Numbered from the stretch's first letter, positions 17,041-26,252 are shown. The stretch: DNA of 61,854 nucleotides from Lederbergia panacisoli (GCF_024626525.1 NZ_JANJGU010000019.1:1-61854), one strand, 5' to 3'. The notes: generated by a model not told the origin, from the letters alone. Translations and numbers: made by a program.

Positions 17041-18318
17041 TTAATCTTCAACCAGTTCTAATTCAATGACCGTATCGCTTTCATCAGGAAGTCTTGCTCC
17101 TTCTAAATTGATGAATGCCCCACTCTCTATATCTGAATATTGCTCTGCCATCCAAGGGGTTTCGACTTTTAATTCGGATCCATCGGCAAGTAATCTAGCT
17201 TTTTTAATTTTACCTTTTAATCCAGCAAAATAAATGGGTCCAATACCTCTGTCAAAAACATGTGCATAAAGCTTGTTGCCATTTTGCGTATATCTTCCCC
17301 ATTCAGGTTTTGGCAGGTTGGCGGCTTTACTTCCGTAAATACTTTCTCCGTTTCTCTGCATCCATTTACCAACTTCTTGTAAAATCTCCAGCGATTCTTC
17401 AGGAATTATTCCTCTTGCATCAGGTCCTACATTTAAAAGTAGATTTCCATTTTTACTGACACACTCAACTAAAGTGCGGATGACTTGTTTCGAAGATTTA
17501 TAATTTTTGTCTTTTGAGTGATAGCCCCAATTATCATTCAATGTAATACATGCTTCCCACGGTATTTGTTCACCATTTTCATCTAAGATTCCTTCTGGTG
17601 GGACAATTTGTTCTGGTGAGTAAAAATCACCAGCATATATTTCTGGATCGCTCGATTTTATGTTCCCGCCAAGTCTATTGTCAATGATGATATCAGGTTG
17701 GATATCACGAATCATTTGAATTAACTCTGTCGCCTTCCACTTTTCACCGGTCATATCATCATAAGAAAAATCAAACCACATAATATCGATTTTTCCGTAA
17801 TTAGTGAGAAGCTCCCTTACTTGTCCATGCATATATTCGAGGTATTGATCAAAATCAATTTGCTTATCCCTAAAATTTTCATTATCTCTCATTGGATGAT
17901 TGCGGTCACCGAAAGCAGGATAATCCTCATGATGCCAATCAATGATTGAATAATAAAAGCCTACTTTCAAACCTTCTTCCCTAAACGCTTCTACATACTC
18001 TTTAATCAAATCTCTTTTTGCCGGAGTGTTGGTAGCTTTATAATCTGTTAGTTTGCTATCAAATAAACAGAATCCATCATGGTGCTTTGTTGTAAGCACT
18101 GCATATTTTTGCCCCGCTGCCTTTGCTGCCCTTGCCCATTCTTTTGGATTATAATGAGATGGGTTGAACTCCTCAAAATATTTCTCATAATCGTCATTAC
18201 TAATCTTTTCAACGCTTCTAACCCACTCACCCCTTGCAGGAATGGCGTACAACCCCCAGTGTATAAACATTCCAAATCGATCATCTAAAAACCACTTTGT
18301 GCGTTCTTTCCTATCCAT
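17041..18318 (-). CDS. GH29 family alpha-L-fucosidase (copy 2)
   Basis: A 425-residue GH29 enzyme, clearly different from the copy at 14830. It has FGMFIHWGLYAIPARGEW, VLTTKHHDGFCLFDSK, YYSIIDWHHEDYP and KIDIMWFDFSYDD, with the nucleophile Asp in WFD. A C-terminal beta domain covers roughly residues 345-425. The FIHWG...EW signature is typical of the broad-specificity class of fucosidases. No signal peptide is present. It is the first gene of a four-gene block (GH29, isomerase-like, GH29, GH95) that has its own promoter and cre-like site upstream. Ribosome binding site AAAGAGGTGG. Confidence 0.94.
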   Translation of the reverse strand: MDRKERTKWFLDDRFGMFIHWGLYAIPARGEWVRSVEKISNDDYEKYFEEFNPSHYNPKEWARAAKAAGQKYAVLTTKHHDGFCLFDSKLTDYKATNTPAKRDLIKEYVEAFREEGLKVGFYYSIIDWHHEDYPAFGDRNHPMRDNENFRDKQIDFDQYLEYMHGQVRELLTNYGKIDIMWFDFSYDDMTGEKWKATELIQMIRDIQPDIIIDNRLGGNIKSSDPEIYAGDFYSPEQIVPPEGILDENGEQIPWEACITLNDNWGYHSKDKNYKSSKQVIRTLVECVSKNGNLLLNVGPDARGIIPEESLEILQEVGKWMQRNGESIYGSKAANLPKPEWGRYTQNGNKLYAHVFDRGIGPIYFAGLKGKIKKARLLADGSELKVETPWMAEQYSDIESGAFINLEGARLPDESDTVIELELVED

Positions 18319-18354
18319 CTATTAGCCACCTCTTTCAACATATCCCTCAAAACT

Positions 18355-18407
18355 AGAGAGCGATTACATTAAAATTAGCACCTTCCAAAACTACTGTCAA
18401 TTTGACA
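18355..18407 (-). promoter_or_regulatory. Internal promoter with CcpA cre-like site before the fucosidase block
   Basis: On the minus strand a perfect -35 TTGACA (18401-18406 region) has a 17-bp spacer and weak -10 TAATTT. A cre-like sequence TGTAATCGCTCTCT (18355-18368) follows, matching 13 of 14 positions of the TGWAANCGNTNWCA consensus. A small palindrome TGTCAATTTGACA (18395-18407) covers the -35. This suggests separate, glucose-repressed expression of the fucosidases. Confidence 0.6.
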
Positions 18408-18427
18408 TATCTGAATACTCAACAGTT

Positions 18428-19258
18428 TTATATTCTATAAAATTGCTTCGCATTTCCACCAAAAAATAAATCTTTATCTTTTATAGACATCTCTGTTACA
18501 AGATTTTCATTTATGACTTGAATAACCTCATCATATGAAGCGGCAAGTAGACAAACCGGCCAATCGCTTCCAAACATGATCCGGTTTGCTCCAAAACAAT
18601 TAAGAACGTGTTCAATGTAAGGTTTAAAGTCCTTTAACTCCCATGCTTGATGATCTGCTTCAGTCACGAGACCAGATATTTTACACATGACCGAATCAAA
18701 TTTAGAAACCTTCTCCATTCCAACTTCCCACTGATCCCATTGTTTCTCCTTTATATTAGGCTTTGCACAGTGATCTATAACTGCTCTTAATGTTGGAAAC
18801 CTTTCCAATAGTTCTAAAACAACAGGAAGATGTTTCGGATAGATTAAGAGATCAAGCGGGAAATCATTTTCAATTAATATCTTGATGTTCTTCTGTACTT
18901 CAGGTCTTAATATCCATCGATCATCTTCCATACTTTGAAGCATCGGTCTAATGCCAACAAATTTCGGGTGATTTTTCAGCCGTGCAAACTGCTCTGGAAA
19001 TTGATCGGATGACATATCCATCCAGCCAACAATCCCACCAATCGAATCGTGTTGTTCTGCAAGCTCCAATAAAAATTCGTTCTCCCTTAAATCAGGAGAT
19101 GCTTGGACTACAATCGTCTTATCAATACTATGTTGTTTTAAATGCGCCTCAAGATCTGCGGGAAGGAAATTGTGATAAATCGCAGTTAAATCAGATGTTG
19201 GCCAAACTGTATGGTGATTTTCAAGTTTCCAATAATGCTGATGTGCATCGATTTTCAT
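18428..19258 (-). CDS. Amidohydrolase family protein, likely L-fucono-lactonase-type
   Basis: A 276-residue TIM-barrel hydrolase of the amidohydrolase-2 group that includes L-fuconolactonase and L-rhamnonolactonase. Motifs are MKIDAHQHYW at the N-terminus (metal His-x-His), GIVGWMDM, FVGIRPMLQ, VIDHCAKP, CKISGLVTEA and MFGSDWPVC (metal Asp). Family members hydrolyse aldonolactones in non-phosphorylating sugar oxidation, and the fucosidase neighbours make L-fuconolactone the best guess. The ATG at 19258 has GGA at a good distance; the ATG at 19267 would sit on top of the ribosome binding site. It starts 25 bp after the PfkB gene ends. Confidence 0.87.
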   Translation of the reverse strand: MKIDAHQHYWKLENHHTVWPTSDLTAIYHNFLPADLEAHLKQHSIDKTIVVQASPDLRENEFLLELAEQHDSIGGIVGWMDMSSDQFPEQFARLKNHPKFVGIRPMLQSMEDDRWILRPEVQKNIKILIENDFPLDLLIYPKHLPVVLELLERFPTLRAVIDHCAKPNIKEKQWDQWEVGMEKVSKFDSVMCKISGLVTEADHQAWELKDFKPYIEHVLNCFGANRIMFGSDWPVCLLAASYDEVIQVINENLVTEMSIKDKDLFFGGNAKQFYRI

Positions 19259-19283
19259 TTTATCCATCCTTTATTACAACCAT

Positions 19284-20207
19284 TTATATTGCTGTTATAC
19301 TAATCTCCGACAATAACTTCTTGACTGTTTTTTCCTGAATAAATCCAGTCTTCTTTTCCATGGCATTTGCCATTCCGCAAGCGCATGCCATTTTTAGGCT
19401 ATCTTCATAGGCATAGTTATTGTAAATTGAATATGCCATTCCTGCTATCATACTGTCACCCGATCCTACCGGATTTGCAACGGGAATAGCTGGAATGTTC
19501 GCCTTCAAAATAATGTCTTTCCTAACAAGCAAAGCGCCGTTTTCACCTAATGATAGAAGAACATTTTGGACTCCTTGATTGCAAATTTCCTTTGCCACTT
19601 CAATCATGTCATCAATGTTCTTTAAATCTTTCCCGGCAAATTGGGATAATTCCTCTTGATTCGGTTTAATCAAAAAAGGACTTCCTTCCACTCCAAATTT
19701 TAGAGATTCTCCACTAGTATCTAAGAGGAGTGGAATATTATTTTCTTTTGCTATTCCACTAATTTCTTTATAAAAGGATGATTCCAGCCCTAATGGTAAA
19801 CTACCTGAGGATACAATTAGTCTAGCTTTCTTTAGCATTTGTTGATATGTATGCAGAAAACTTGCTTTTTCTTCCTCTGATATAATTGGTCCCTTTTCCA
19901 TCAATTCCGTCTGAGTGCCATGACCTTCATCAATAAACGCTAAACACGTTCTAGTATCTTCCTTAATTGAAGTAAAAGACTGCTCCAAACCATCCTTTAT
20001 CAATTGTTTCTTAATCCATTCTCCATTTTGTCCTCCAAGAAATCCTAGGCAAAGTGGCTCTACACCAAGTTGTTTGAGTACACGAGAAACATTTAAACCT
20101 TTTCCACCCGCAGTCTTATTTCCGTTTTCCACTCGGTGCCCTTTATCTAATTCAAAATTATTTACACGATAGGAAACATCAATTGCAGGGTTTAAAGTAA
20201 CTGTCAT
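19284..20207 (-). CDS. PfkB family sugar-phosphate kinase (1-phosphofructokinase / tagatose-6-phosphate kinase, LacC-like)
   Basis: A roughly 308-residue ribokinase-fold kinase starting MTVTLNPAIDVSYRV, the opening typical of LacC/FruK. It has GGKGLNVSRVLKQLG (sugar binding), FLIKPNQEELSQF, and NPVGSGDSMIAGMAY, whose GSGD contains the catalytic Asp of the anion hole. It would phosphorylate fructose-1-phosphate or tagatose-6-phosphate. With a NagA in the same operon, use on a galactosamine-derived tagatose-6-phosphate is plausible, but no AgaS-like isomerase is present. The start is uncertain: an ATG at 20207 has its GTAGG 15 nt away, while a TTG at 20213 is better spaced. Confidence 0.88.
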   Translation of the reverse strand: MTVTLNPAIDVSYRVNNFELDKGHRVENGNKTAGGKGLNVSRVLKQLGVEPLCLGFLGGQNGEWIKKQLIKDGLEQSFTSIKEDTRTCLAFIDEGHGTQTELMEKGPIISEEEKASFLHTYQQMLKKARLIVSSGSLPLGLESSFYKEISGIAKENNIPLLLDTSGESLKFGVEGSPFLIKPNQEELSQFAGKDLKNIDDMIEVAKEICNQGVQNVLLSLGENGALLVRKDIILKANIPAIPVANPVGSGDSMIAGMAYSIYNNYAYEDSLKMACACGMANAMEKKTGFIQEKTVKKLLSEISITAI

Positions 20208-20261
20208 AATCAAAAATATCAACCTACTTTATATGTTATTTAATATTTACGATATCAATAA

Positions 20262-20291
20262 ACGAGTAGGAAGCAAAATCTTCCTACTCGT
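20262..20291 (-). terminator. Strong hairpin between the DUF4832-like and PfkB genes
   Basis: A perfect 12-bp stem (ACGAGTAGGAAG and complement) with a 6-nt loop lies 14 bp after the upstream stop codon. The following T-run on the minus strand is weak (TTTATTG), so it may attenuate or protect the 3' end rather than fully terminate. Confidence 0.55.
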
Positions 20292-20304
20292 AATTGTGAT
20301 TTTA

Positions 20305-23300
20305 CTATTTAGAAACTGTTAAAGCTTCGAGTTCTGTCCAACCATCTTCGCGCTCCGCTTCAATGGCTAGCTTAATGCCAGGAAGGTTAGTTTCTTTATC
20401 CAGAATGGCAACTACTAATGTATAACGTCCCGGCTTAAGTTTATTAGTGATAGGGAAATGGACATCTACCTGATGTCGTCCTGGAAGCCATTCACGAATA
20501 TCTATTGAATCAATTGTTTGAATGCTTTCTTCGACAATGTTGCCTTTGTTATCGGCAAAAGCAAATGCAAGCGGCCATTTAAAATAGAATGGAGCAACAC
20601 CTTTATTGTTCCAGGTCATTGATAAATTCAGTTGATCGCCAACTCTAGATTTTTTATTATATTCAATTCCCTCCAGGACAAATCGGTAACCCATTGTATT
20701 GTGCAACAAATTAATATTTGCCTGCTGACTATCAGTAACGTCTTTGCCTTTTACGTACGAAACTGGTGAAGCAGGACCCATCCATGAAGAATGGCTTTCC
20801 CTAGCTTGCTTTAATGTTTCCATGATAGTGTCGTCTGAAAGGGATAAGAGTGAATTTCCACTATGGAATTCCCCACCTGAAAATGCTTTTTTCCAAAAGT
20901 CCGGCATTCTTGACGCAGCTTGTGCTTCTGCTGGAGTTCGCCCATCATCTACATATGGACCAATTTCATTCCAACCATTTACAGTCCAATCAATCCAAGT
21001 TTCCGTAGCCCCTTTGCTTCCAAAGACATCATTAAACAATCCTAGGTTGTTTTCAGCAGCAATCGGAAATGGTTTCCGCATCCCGATCATTTTGTTTGTA
21101 AAATGGTCTATATAATGTTGTATATATTGATCTGAAACAGAGAGATTAGGGAATTTACCAGATACTTCTTCTGGCCAATTGTGAAACTCGCCCCAATGTC
21201 CAAGACTTCCGATTTGGATAAAGGCAATTCGAGAATCATTATTATATCGTTCAGCTAATGCTTTAATAACTCTCTCATGTTCAGCAATCAACATCTTACT
21301 ATTATAATTAGGCGCAAAACCAGAACCTACCACCGAAGGTGGCGTATTATACCACTTACCTGCCCCAGCTTTCCCTTCAACCTTTATCAGTTCTTCATAA
21401 AGCCAATTTGGAATATCCATATCAGGGTCGTTTCCAGGATCATCTAAAACGAAACGGAGATTAATTTTCACTCCATCTTTCGTCCATTTTTCAAATTGAA
21501 AATGTTTTTCCATAGCTTCCCAATTAAAAGATCCTTTTTCTGGCTCGAGGTCTCTCCATGTAAAATTGGCATAAACAAGCGAGTGTGGTTGTCCTGATTG
21601 CTTGTTAGAGATTGCCCAACCAGCCCATCCCATATATGGATTGTTTAGAACGTCGAATCTCTCAATTGGTTTCATGACATTTGTCTTTTCGTCACTCTGC
21701 ATCGATTCTTCTAAATATAACGGGTTTTCTCCTTTAGCCGGAAGATGATAGGCTTCTTTTCCAATGTAAGCGATGTTAATTGGAGCAGCCTTTTTCATTC
21801 CAATCTGATCTTGATAAAAATAATATAGGGCATAATCCGAAGTAACTTCAGCACTTACAGGACCTTGTAGTTTCCAATTTTTCTTTTTATTATCATAAAG
21901 ATACAGTTGGTTGTATTTAATCATGGCATCAGCGCCAAAGGAGTTCCATTCGGAAGAATCCCCTGTTTTGGATTTTGTATCTGTATCTAGGAAGAAGGTG
22001 TTTTGAGTGTTAATATTATCACCTTCCACAAGTAGATAGATTTTTTGGTTATCCTCTGCAGCGCTAACCGTAACTTTTTCACCTTTTCCCTTAATGGCAG
22101 TATCAATGTTGGCCCAATCACTATCATCGCCATCTAAAATAATCTTTCCACCAGTTGGACCAGTTGCTAGGGCATACTCGCCTTCACTAGAAACTGCGGG
22201 AGCATAGTCGCCACCAACACCAATAGCGACTCGCATCGTATCTTCTACGTTTGCAAAAGATGAAAGGTCAGCCTCTGTTTCTAATAGTTTCACACCTGTC
22301 GTATTAGAATTAGCTACTATCCATGGAACAGGACCGATTTCCTTCCAAGACCAGCCAGATCCATCGCTTTCGTATAATCTTCCATTTTGAATTAAGAAAT
22401 CAGCCCCGGTCCGTTTGAATTCCCAGCCCTGATACCCAGTTTCAAAATTATTATCGCTATCGATAAATATATTCGTTTCTTTATCGAAGTTCGATGCAAG
22501 AGCAAGTATTGACAATTTTTTATTACCGGCAAATGCCTTCATTGAGATTACATCGCCTTCACCTGTCGCTGTTACGGGTAAGTTTTCCCACTTTTGCTCG
22601 TTGCCGTCAACGACCATTTTCGGTAAAGGGGGGTTAATGACCGGCGCCTTCTGACCAGATGCTGGTACTCTTATGTCATTGGATGTCAGCCCAAGCGAAA
22701 TTGCTTTAGGCTTGGTAATTTCTAAATTTCGAAGCGGTACACGATATTCAATTGTTTTTATATCCCCATCAGCTATTTCAGCATATTCTATATCTGCCCC
22801 CTCAACAGGTCCCCAATTCCAACCTGCGCCAGTGCTTTTATAGAGTCCTCCATTCTCAACTAGCCAATCGCCTCCAAATTCAGTCCACCCAGCATCTGCG
22901 TAACCTGTATCCGAGCTGCGGTCTGTATCAATAAAAATATCATTAAACTCCGCCATTCTACCTTTAGCAAGTAAAAAAAGATTTTCATGATCCATTGCAG
23001 CATATAGCATTGTCTTTCCATCAGCTGATATAGCAACTGGCTCTATTCCATCCCAATCATCCATTTCTGCATCCACCGTAATATTTACATCAGGACCGAA
23101 GGCAGAATCTGCCTGAGGAGGCACAACAAGCATGAGGCGACCAGGAGATGGCAAATATTGACTTCCCGGCTGAGCAAAAGCAACCCGCATATTAACATTG
23201 CCATCACTGTCAACCTTAGATAAATCCAATTCAAGTTCCCTGACTAATCCATCATAGACTTCCGACGATTCTCCAACGGCATCCCATTGTCCATCCTTAA

Positions 23301-23664
23301 CAATCCAGATTTTTCCGTCTTCAATTTTTACATCTATACCTGTGCTGTTGGTCCAGTATGGGATCGTTAATCCGGTTTTTTCATTACCATCTATATCTAT
23401 ATACCATGTTCCTCCTGATTCAAGTCCAGGACCTTTTACCATTGCGAATAATTTTCCATCTTGCTGCACAGCTTTCATGACCTCTAACTGCTGGGCAGAA
23501 GACATTTTGGAATGGTTAACATTTGACCATTGCTCAGGAAGTCCATCAAACATACCACCATTTTCATCATGTTGCAGGTTCGACCAGCCTCCTGTGATAA
23601 TAAGGGATAGAACCATAAACAATCTAAAGCTATCCTTTAATTTTTGACTAAGATAATTTCGCAT
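20305..23664 (-). CDS. Exported multidomain protein with four repeated beta modules and a DUF4832-like barrel
   Basis: A 1119-residue protein with a short basic N-terminus and a hydrophobic stretch (residues about 13-26), likely a signal peptide or anchor. Four related modules follow. Each has a loop of the form DxDxxxxTG, at about residues 90, 246, 402 and 560, that is a period near 156 residues; three also show a W-x-FG-or-TGAD...NG-LY...W-x-W pattern. They resemble carbohydrate-binding beta-sandwich domains. From about residue 670 a TIM-barrel-like part (NPYMGWAGWA, ANFTWRDLEPEKG, IQIGSLGHWGEFH) resembles DUF4874/DUF4832 proteins, followed by a beta domain. It probably binds or trims glycans at the cell surface for the ABC importer encoded upstream. 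Catalytic activity is unproven. Confidence 0.8.
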   Translation of the reverse strand: MRNYLSQKLKDSFRLFMVLSLIITGGWSNLQHDENGGMFDGLPEQWSNVNHSKMSSAQQLEVMKAVQQDGKLFAMVKGPGLESGGTWYIDIDGNEKTGLTIPYWTNSTGIDVKIEDGKIWIVKDGQWDAVGESSEVYDGLVRELELDLSKVDSDGNVNMRVAFAQPGSQYLPSPGRLMLVVPPQADSAFGPDVNITVDAEMDDWDGIEPVAISADGKTMLYAAMDHENLFLLAKGRMAEFNDIFIDTDRSSDTGYADAGWTEFGGDWLVENGGLYKSTGAGWNWGPVEGADIEYAEIADGDIKTIEYRVPLRNLEITKPKAISLGLTSNDIRVPASGQKAPVINPPLPKMVVDGNEQKWENLPVTATGEGDVISMKAFAGNKKLSILALASNFDKETNIFIDSDNNFETGYQGWEFKRTGADFLIQNGRLYESDGSGWSWKEIGPVPWIVANSNTTGVKLLETEADLSSFANVEDTMRVAIGVGGDYAPAVSSEGEYALATGPTGGKIILDGDDSDWANIDTAIKGKGEKVTVSAAEDNQKIYLLVEGDNINTQNTFFLDTDTKSKTGDSSEWNSFGADAMIKYNQLYLYDNKKKNWKLQGPVSAEVTSDYALYYFYQDQIGMKKAAPINIAYIGKEAYHLPAKGENPLYLEESMQSDEKTNVMKPIERFDVLNNPYMGWAGWAISNKQSGQPHSLVYANFTWRDLEPEKGSFNWEAMEKHFQFEKWTKDGVKINLRFVLDDPGNDPDMDIPNWLYEELIKVEGKAGAGKWYNTPPSVVGSGFAPNYNSKMLIAEHERVIKALAERYNNDSRIAFIQIGSLGHWGEFHNWPEEVSGKFPNLSVSDQYIQHYIDHFTNKMIGMRKPFPIAAENNLGLFNDVFGSKGATETWIDWTVNGWNEIGPYVDDGRTPAEAQAASRMPDFWKKAFSGGEFHSGNSLLSLSDDTIMETLKQARESHSSWMGPASPVSYVKGKDVTDSQQANINLLHNTMGYRFVLEGIEYNKKSRVGDQLNLSMTWNNKGVAPFYFKWPLAFAFADNKGNIVEESIQTIDSIDIREWLPGRHQVDVHFPITNKLKPGRYTLVVAILDKETNLPGIKLAIEAEREDGWTELEALTVSK

Positions 23665-23738
23665 ACATATTTTCCTCCTACCATATTCTTTTTGGTTGGA
23701 ATGTAATGGCCTCTAGATGCTAATTATCTATCATTTTT

Positions 23739-25001
23739 TCAAACTATCGTTTTACTATTTCGCAATTGGGTTACGTATTCATCCATATCAATCGTTTTTC
23801 CAGTTATTCTTGATTCTTCAGCGGCAAATGCAATTAGGTGGCTTTTAGCCGAAACAATCCCTGAGCTATGACTCTCGTTTACATTACTTCTAACTTGTTT
23901 GATGAAGTCTTCCATGATCAGCGTATCTGCTCCGTCATGGCCACCTTCAACTTTTTCCGGATTAATCTTTTCCACTCTTCCAGAGAAGTGCTTAATCTCA
24001 AGTTCATTAATATAATGGTTACCGCGGATTTCGCCTTTTGTGCCCATAATTTTAAACGTTCTACTTGTCTCATTTGTAAATGCGGACATTGTGAACGCTA
24101 CAGTGACTTCATTGTCGAATAAAAGATTAACGACTTGATGATCAACCACATCATTGTCGCAGCGATAAACACATCTTCCATATGGGCCTTCCTGCAAGGC
24201 TTTAAGTCTTTTTTCGTACTTCGGTTCAAGGGTAACTACATTTTGCGGCCATTCATCTTTTTCATTTAAATACATTTTAATCGCTGAGAATGGGCACTCT
24301 CTTTCTACCTTACAACCGTCTGTACATCTTGCAGTAGATCCTTCCGGAGCATTTGCTTCATTAAAGTATGTTAAGCTTCCAAAAGAAGAGATCTTTACAC
24401 ATTCAGCTCCGACTAGCCACTGTAACATATCCATATCATGGCAGCTTTTTTGTAAAATCATTGGACTTGATTCCTTTGAATTGCGCCAATTTCCACGGAC
24501 GAAGCTATGGGATTGATGCAAAACCCCAACATTTTCATTCCACTGAATAGATGTGACCCGACCAATCGTTTCTTCCTCTAGTAGGCGTTTTAGCGCTCTA
24601 TAATATGTGGAATATCTCATTCCATGGCAAACAGAGAGGAGACTCCCATATTTTTCAGCTTCCTCTGCCATTTCCAAGGATTCCGCTGGAACTGGTGACA
24701 TCGGTTTTTCCAATAATATTTTATAACCTTTTTTAATTGCTTTCATAGTGGGCTCATAATGCATGCGATCTTGGGTGCAAATTAAAAGAGCTTCACATAA
24801 TTTAGGTTGATCTAAAAGTTGTTCCCAACTTGAAAATTGCATTTCAACAGGAATGTTATGATCTTTAGCAAATTTCTCTCTTCTTTCTGGATTTCCTTCC
24901 GCAACAGCAATAAACTTAATTTCTTGCGGGTTTTTTATGGCATAACTTGCATATGCATGCATCCCCCGAGCACCAGCACCAATTAAAGCAGCATGAATCA
25001 T
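23739..25001 (-). CDS. Gfo/Idh/MocA family oxidoreductase with cysteine clusters
   Basis: A 420-residue dehydrogenase, longer than the four in the ROK operon. The Rossmann loop is ALIGAGARGMHAY, the signature is LEKPMSPV, and QKSCHDMDMLQWLVG supplies the catalytic His. An insert of about 100 residues carries RCTDGCKVERECPF and GRCVYRCDNDVVDH, two Cys groups that suggest a bound metal. Related long members occur in glycan-utilisation loci, and some Gfo/Idh/MocA proteins (GH109) are NAD-dependent glycosidases, so hydrolysis as well as oxidation is possible. The ATG at 25001 is chosen because AGGATG directly precedes it; an ATG at 25010 is too close to that site. It follows nagA by 35 bp. Confidence 0.86.
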   Translation of the reverse strand: MIHAALIGAGARGMHAYASYAIKNPQEIKFIAVAEGNPERREKFAKDHNIPVEMQFSSWEQLLDQPKLCEALLICTQDRMHYEPTMKAIKKGYKILLEKPMSPVPAESLEMAEEAEKYGSLLSVCHGMRYSTYYRALKRLLEEETIGRVTSIQWNENVGVLHQSHSFVRGNWRNSKESSPMILQKSCHDMDMLQWLVGAECVKISSFGSLTYFNEANAPEGSTARCTDGCKVERECPFSAIKMYLNEKDEWPQNVVTLEPKYEKRLKALQEGPYGRCVYRCDNDVVDHQVVNLLFDNEVTVAFTMSAFTNETSRTFKIMGTKGEIRGNHYINELEIKHFSGRVEKINPEKVEGGHDGADTLIMEDFIKQVRSNVNESHSSGIVSAKSHLIAFAAEESRITGKTIDMDEYVTQLRNSKTIV

Positions 25002-25036
25002 TTTTATCATCCTTCCACCCTAAAAATTTATGTGAA

Positions 25037-26200
25037 CTAGGATTGCTTAAAAACCTCAATCCCTTTTACATACGTAGATAAAATAGATAATTCATCATCA
25101 ACGATTAAAAAGTCAGCATCTTTCCCTTTTTCTATTGATCCCTTTACATGATCAATCTTAGCTTGTCTCGCCGGTACCATTGTGTAGGAAGGCAAGACAT
25201 CAAGCAGGGAATATCCAGTAAAGGAAATTACGTTTCTAAGTGACTGGATCATTGTTAACGTACTACCCGCCAAACTCGATCCGTCGGATAAGTACACTTG
25301 ACCATTTGTCACAAATACACGCCCATACTCCCCATCAGGCAAACCTGCACAAAATACAGCGTCCGTAATAGCGCAAGTATTCCAAACTCCTTTTACATCG
25401 AAAAGGAGCTTTACCATTTCCGGATGCACATGGATGCCATCCGCGATAATTTCTGTTGTAAGTTCTTTTAAAGCCATTCCCGCTCCAGCAACACCTGGTT
25501 CACGATGATGTAAGGGGCTCATCCCATTAAAATGGTGGGTTGTATGTGTTGCACCTGCTTGAATCGCTTCTAAAACCTCATTGAAATTTGCATCAGAGTG
25601 CCCAATAGACACTGTTACTCCTTGCTCTTTGAAATATTTCACAGCTTCATAGCCATTTTCAACTTCCGGAGCAAGCGTTACTAGTTTTATAAGATTATTG
25701 GAAGCTTTCATATAGTCATCAATTTCGTTGATAGAAGGCAATCGAATATCAGACTTTTCTTGGGCGCCACTTCTCTTTTCATTAATAAAAGGTCCTTCCA
25801 AATGAACTCCTACTAAATCAGCACCCGGCATTCCCTTTTCAAATGACTCAGAGGCACAATTTAAGGCTTTGATAATTCTTTCCCTTGATGCTGTTGAAGT
25901 CGTTGCTAAAAATGAAGTGGTCCCATGCTCAGCATGAAAAGCACTAATTTCAGCAAGAGATTCATATTTTCCATCCAAAAAACTATATCCGTTTCCACCA
26001 TGAATATGAACGTCGATAAGACCGGGGATTATAGATTTCCCTTGTACGTCTACCGTTACATCATGATTTACAGTTTCTGGATTACCTTCGCCAACCTCTT
26101 CAATTTTCCCATTCTCATTTACTAGAATCCAACCTTTATCGATAACTTTATCAAGCAAGAAAATTTTTGCATTGGTAAATAAAGCCGATTGATTTTTCAT
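25037..26200 (-). CDS. nagA: N-acetylglucosamine-6-phosphate deacetylase
   Basis: NagA removes acetate from GlcNAc-6-phosphate (GalNAc-6-phosphate in AgaA) in the cytoplasm. The 387-residue protein has DVHIHGGNGYSFLDG, HLEGPFINEKRSGAQ (metal Glu), SIGHSDA, THHFNGMSP and ITDAVFCAGLPDG, whose Asp is the catalytic base; all are intact. The start at 26200 is set by AAAGGAAA upstream and by family length. Its position after the ABC transporter genes indicates that the imported glycan contains an N-acetylhexosamine. No NagB or AgaS deaminase is found in the window. Confidence 0.94.
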   Translation of the reverse strand: MKNQSALFTNAKIFLLDKVIDKGWILVNENGKIEEVGEGNPETVNHDVTVDVQGKSIIPGLIDVHIHGGNGYSFLDGKYESLAEISAFHAEHGTTSFLATTSTASRERIIKALNCASESFEKGMPGADLVGVHLEGPFINEKRSGAQEKSDIRLPSINEIDDYMKASNNLIKLVTLAPEVENGYEAVKYFKEQGVTVSIGHSDANFNEVLEAIQAGATHTTHHFNGMSPLHHREPGVAGAGMALKELTTEIIADGIHVHPEMVKLLFDVKGVWNTCAITDAVFCAGLPDGEYGRVFVTNGQVYLSDGSSLAGSTLTMIQSLRNVISFTGYSLLDVLPSYTMVPARQAKIDHVKGSIEKGKDADFLIVDDELSILSTYVKGIEVFKQS

Positions 26201-26252
26201 AAAAATTTCCTTTCTATCTTTTAAACTATTTTTCTCATACCGAAAACATACT

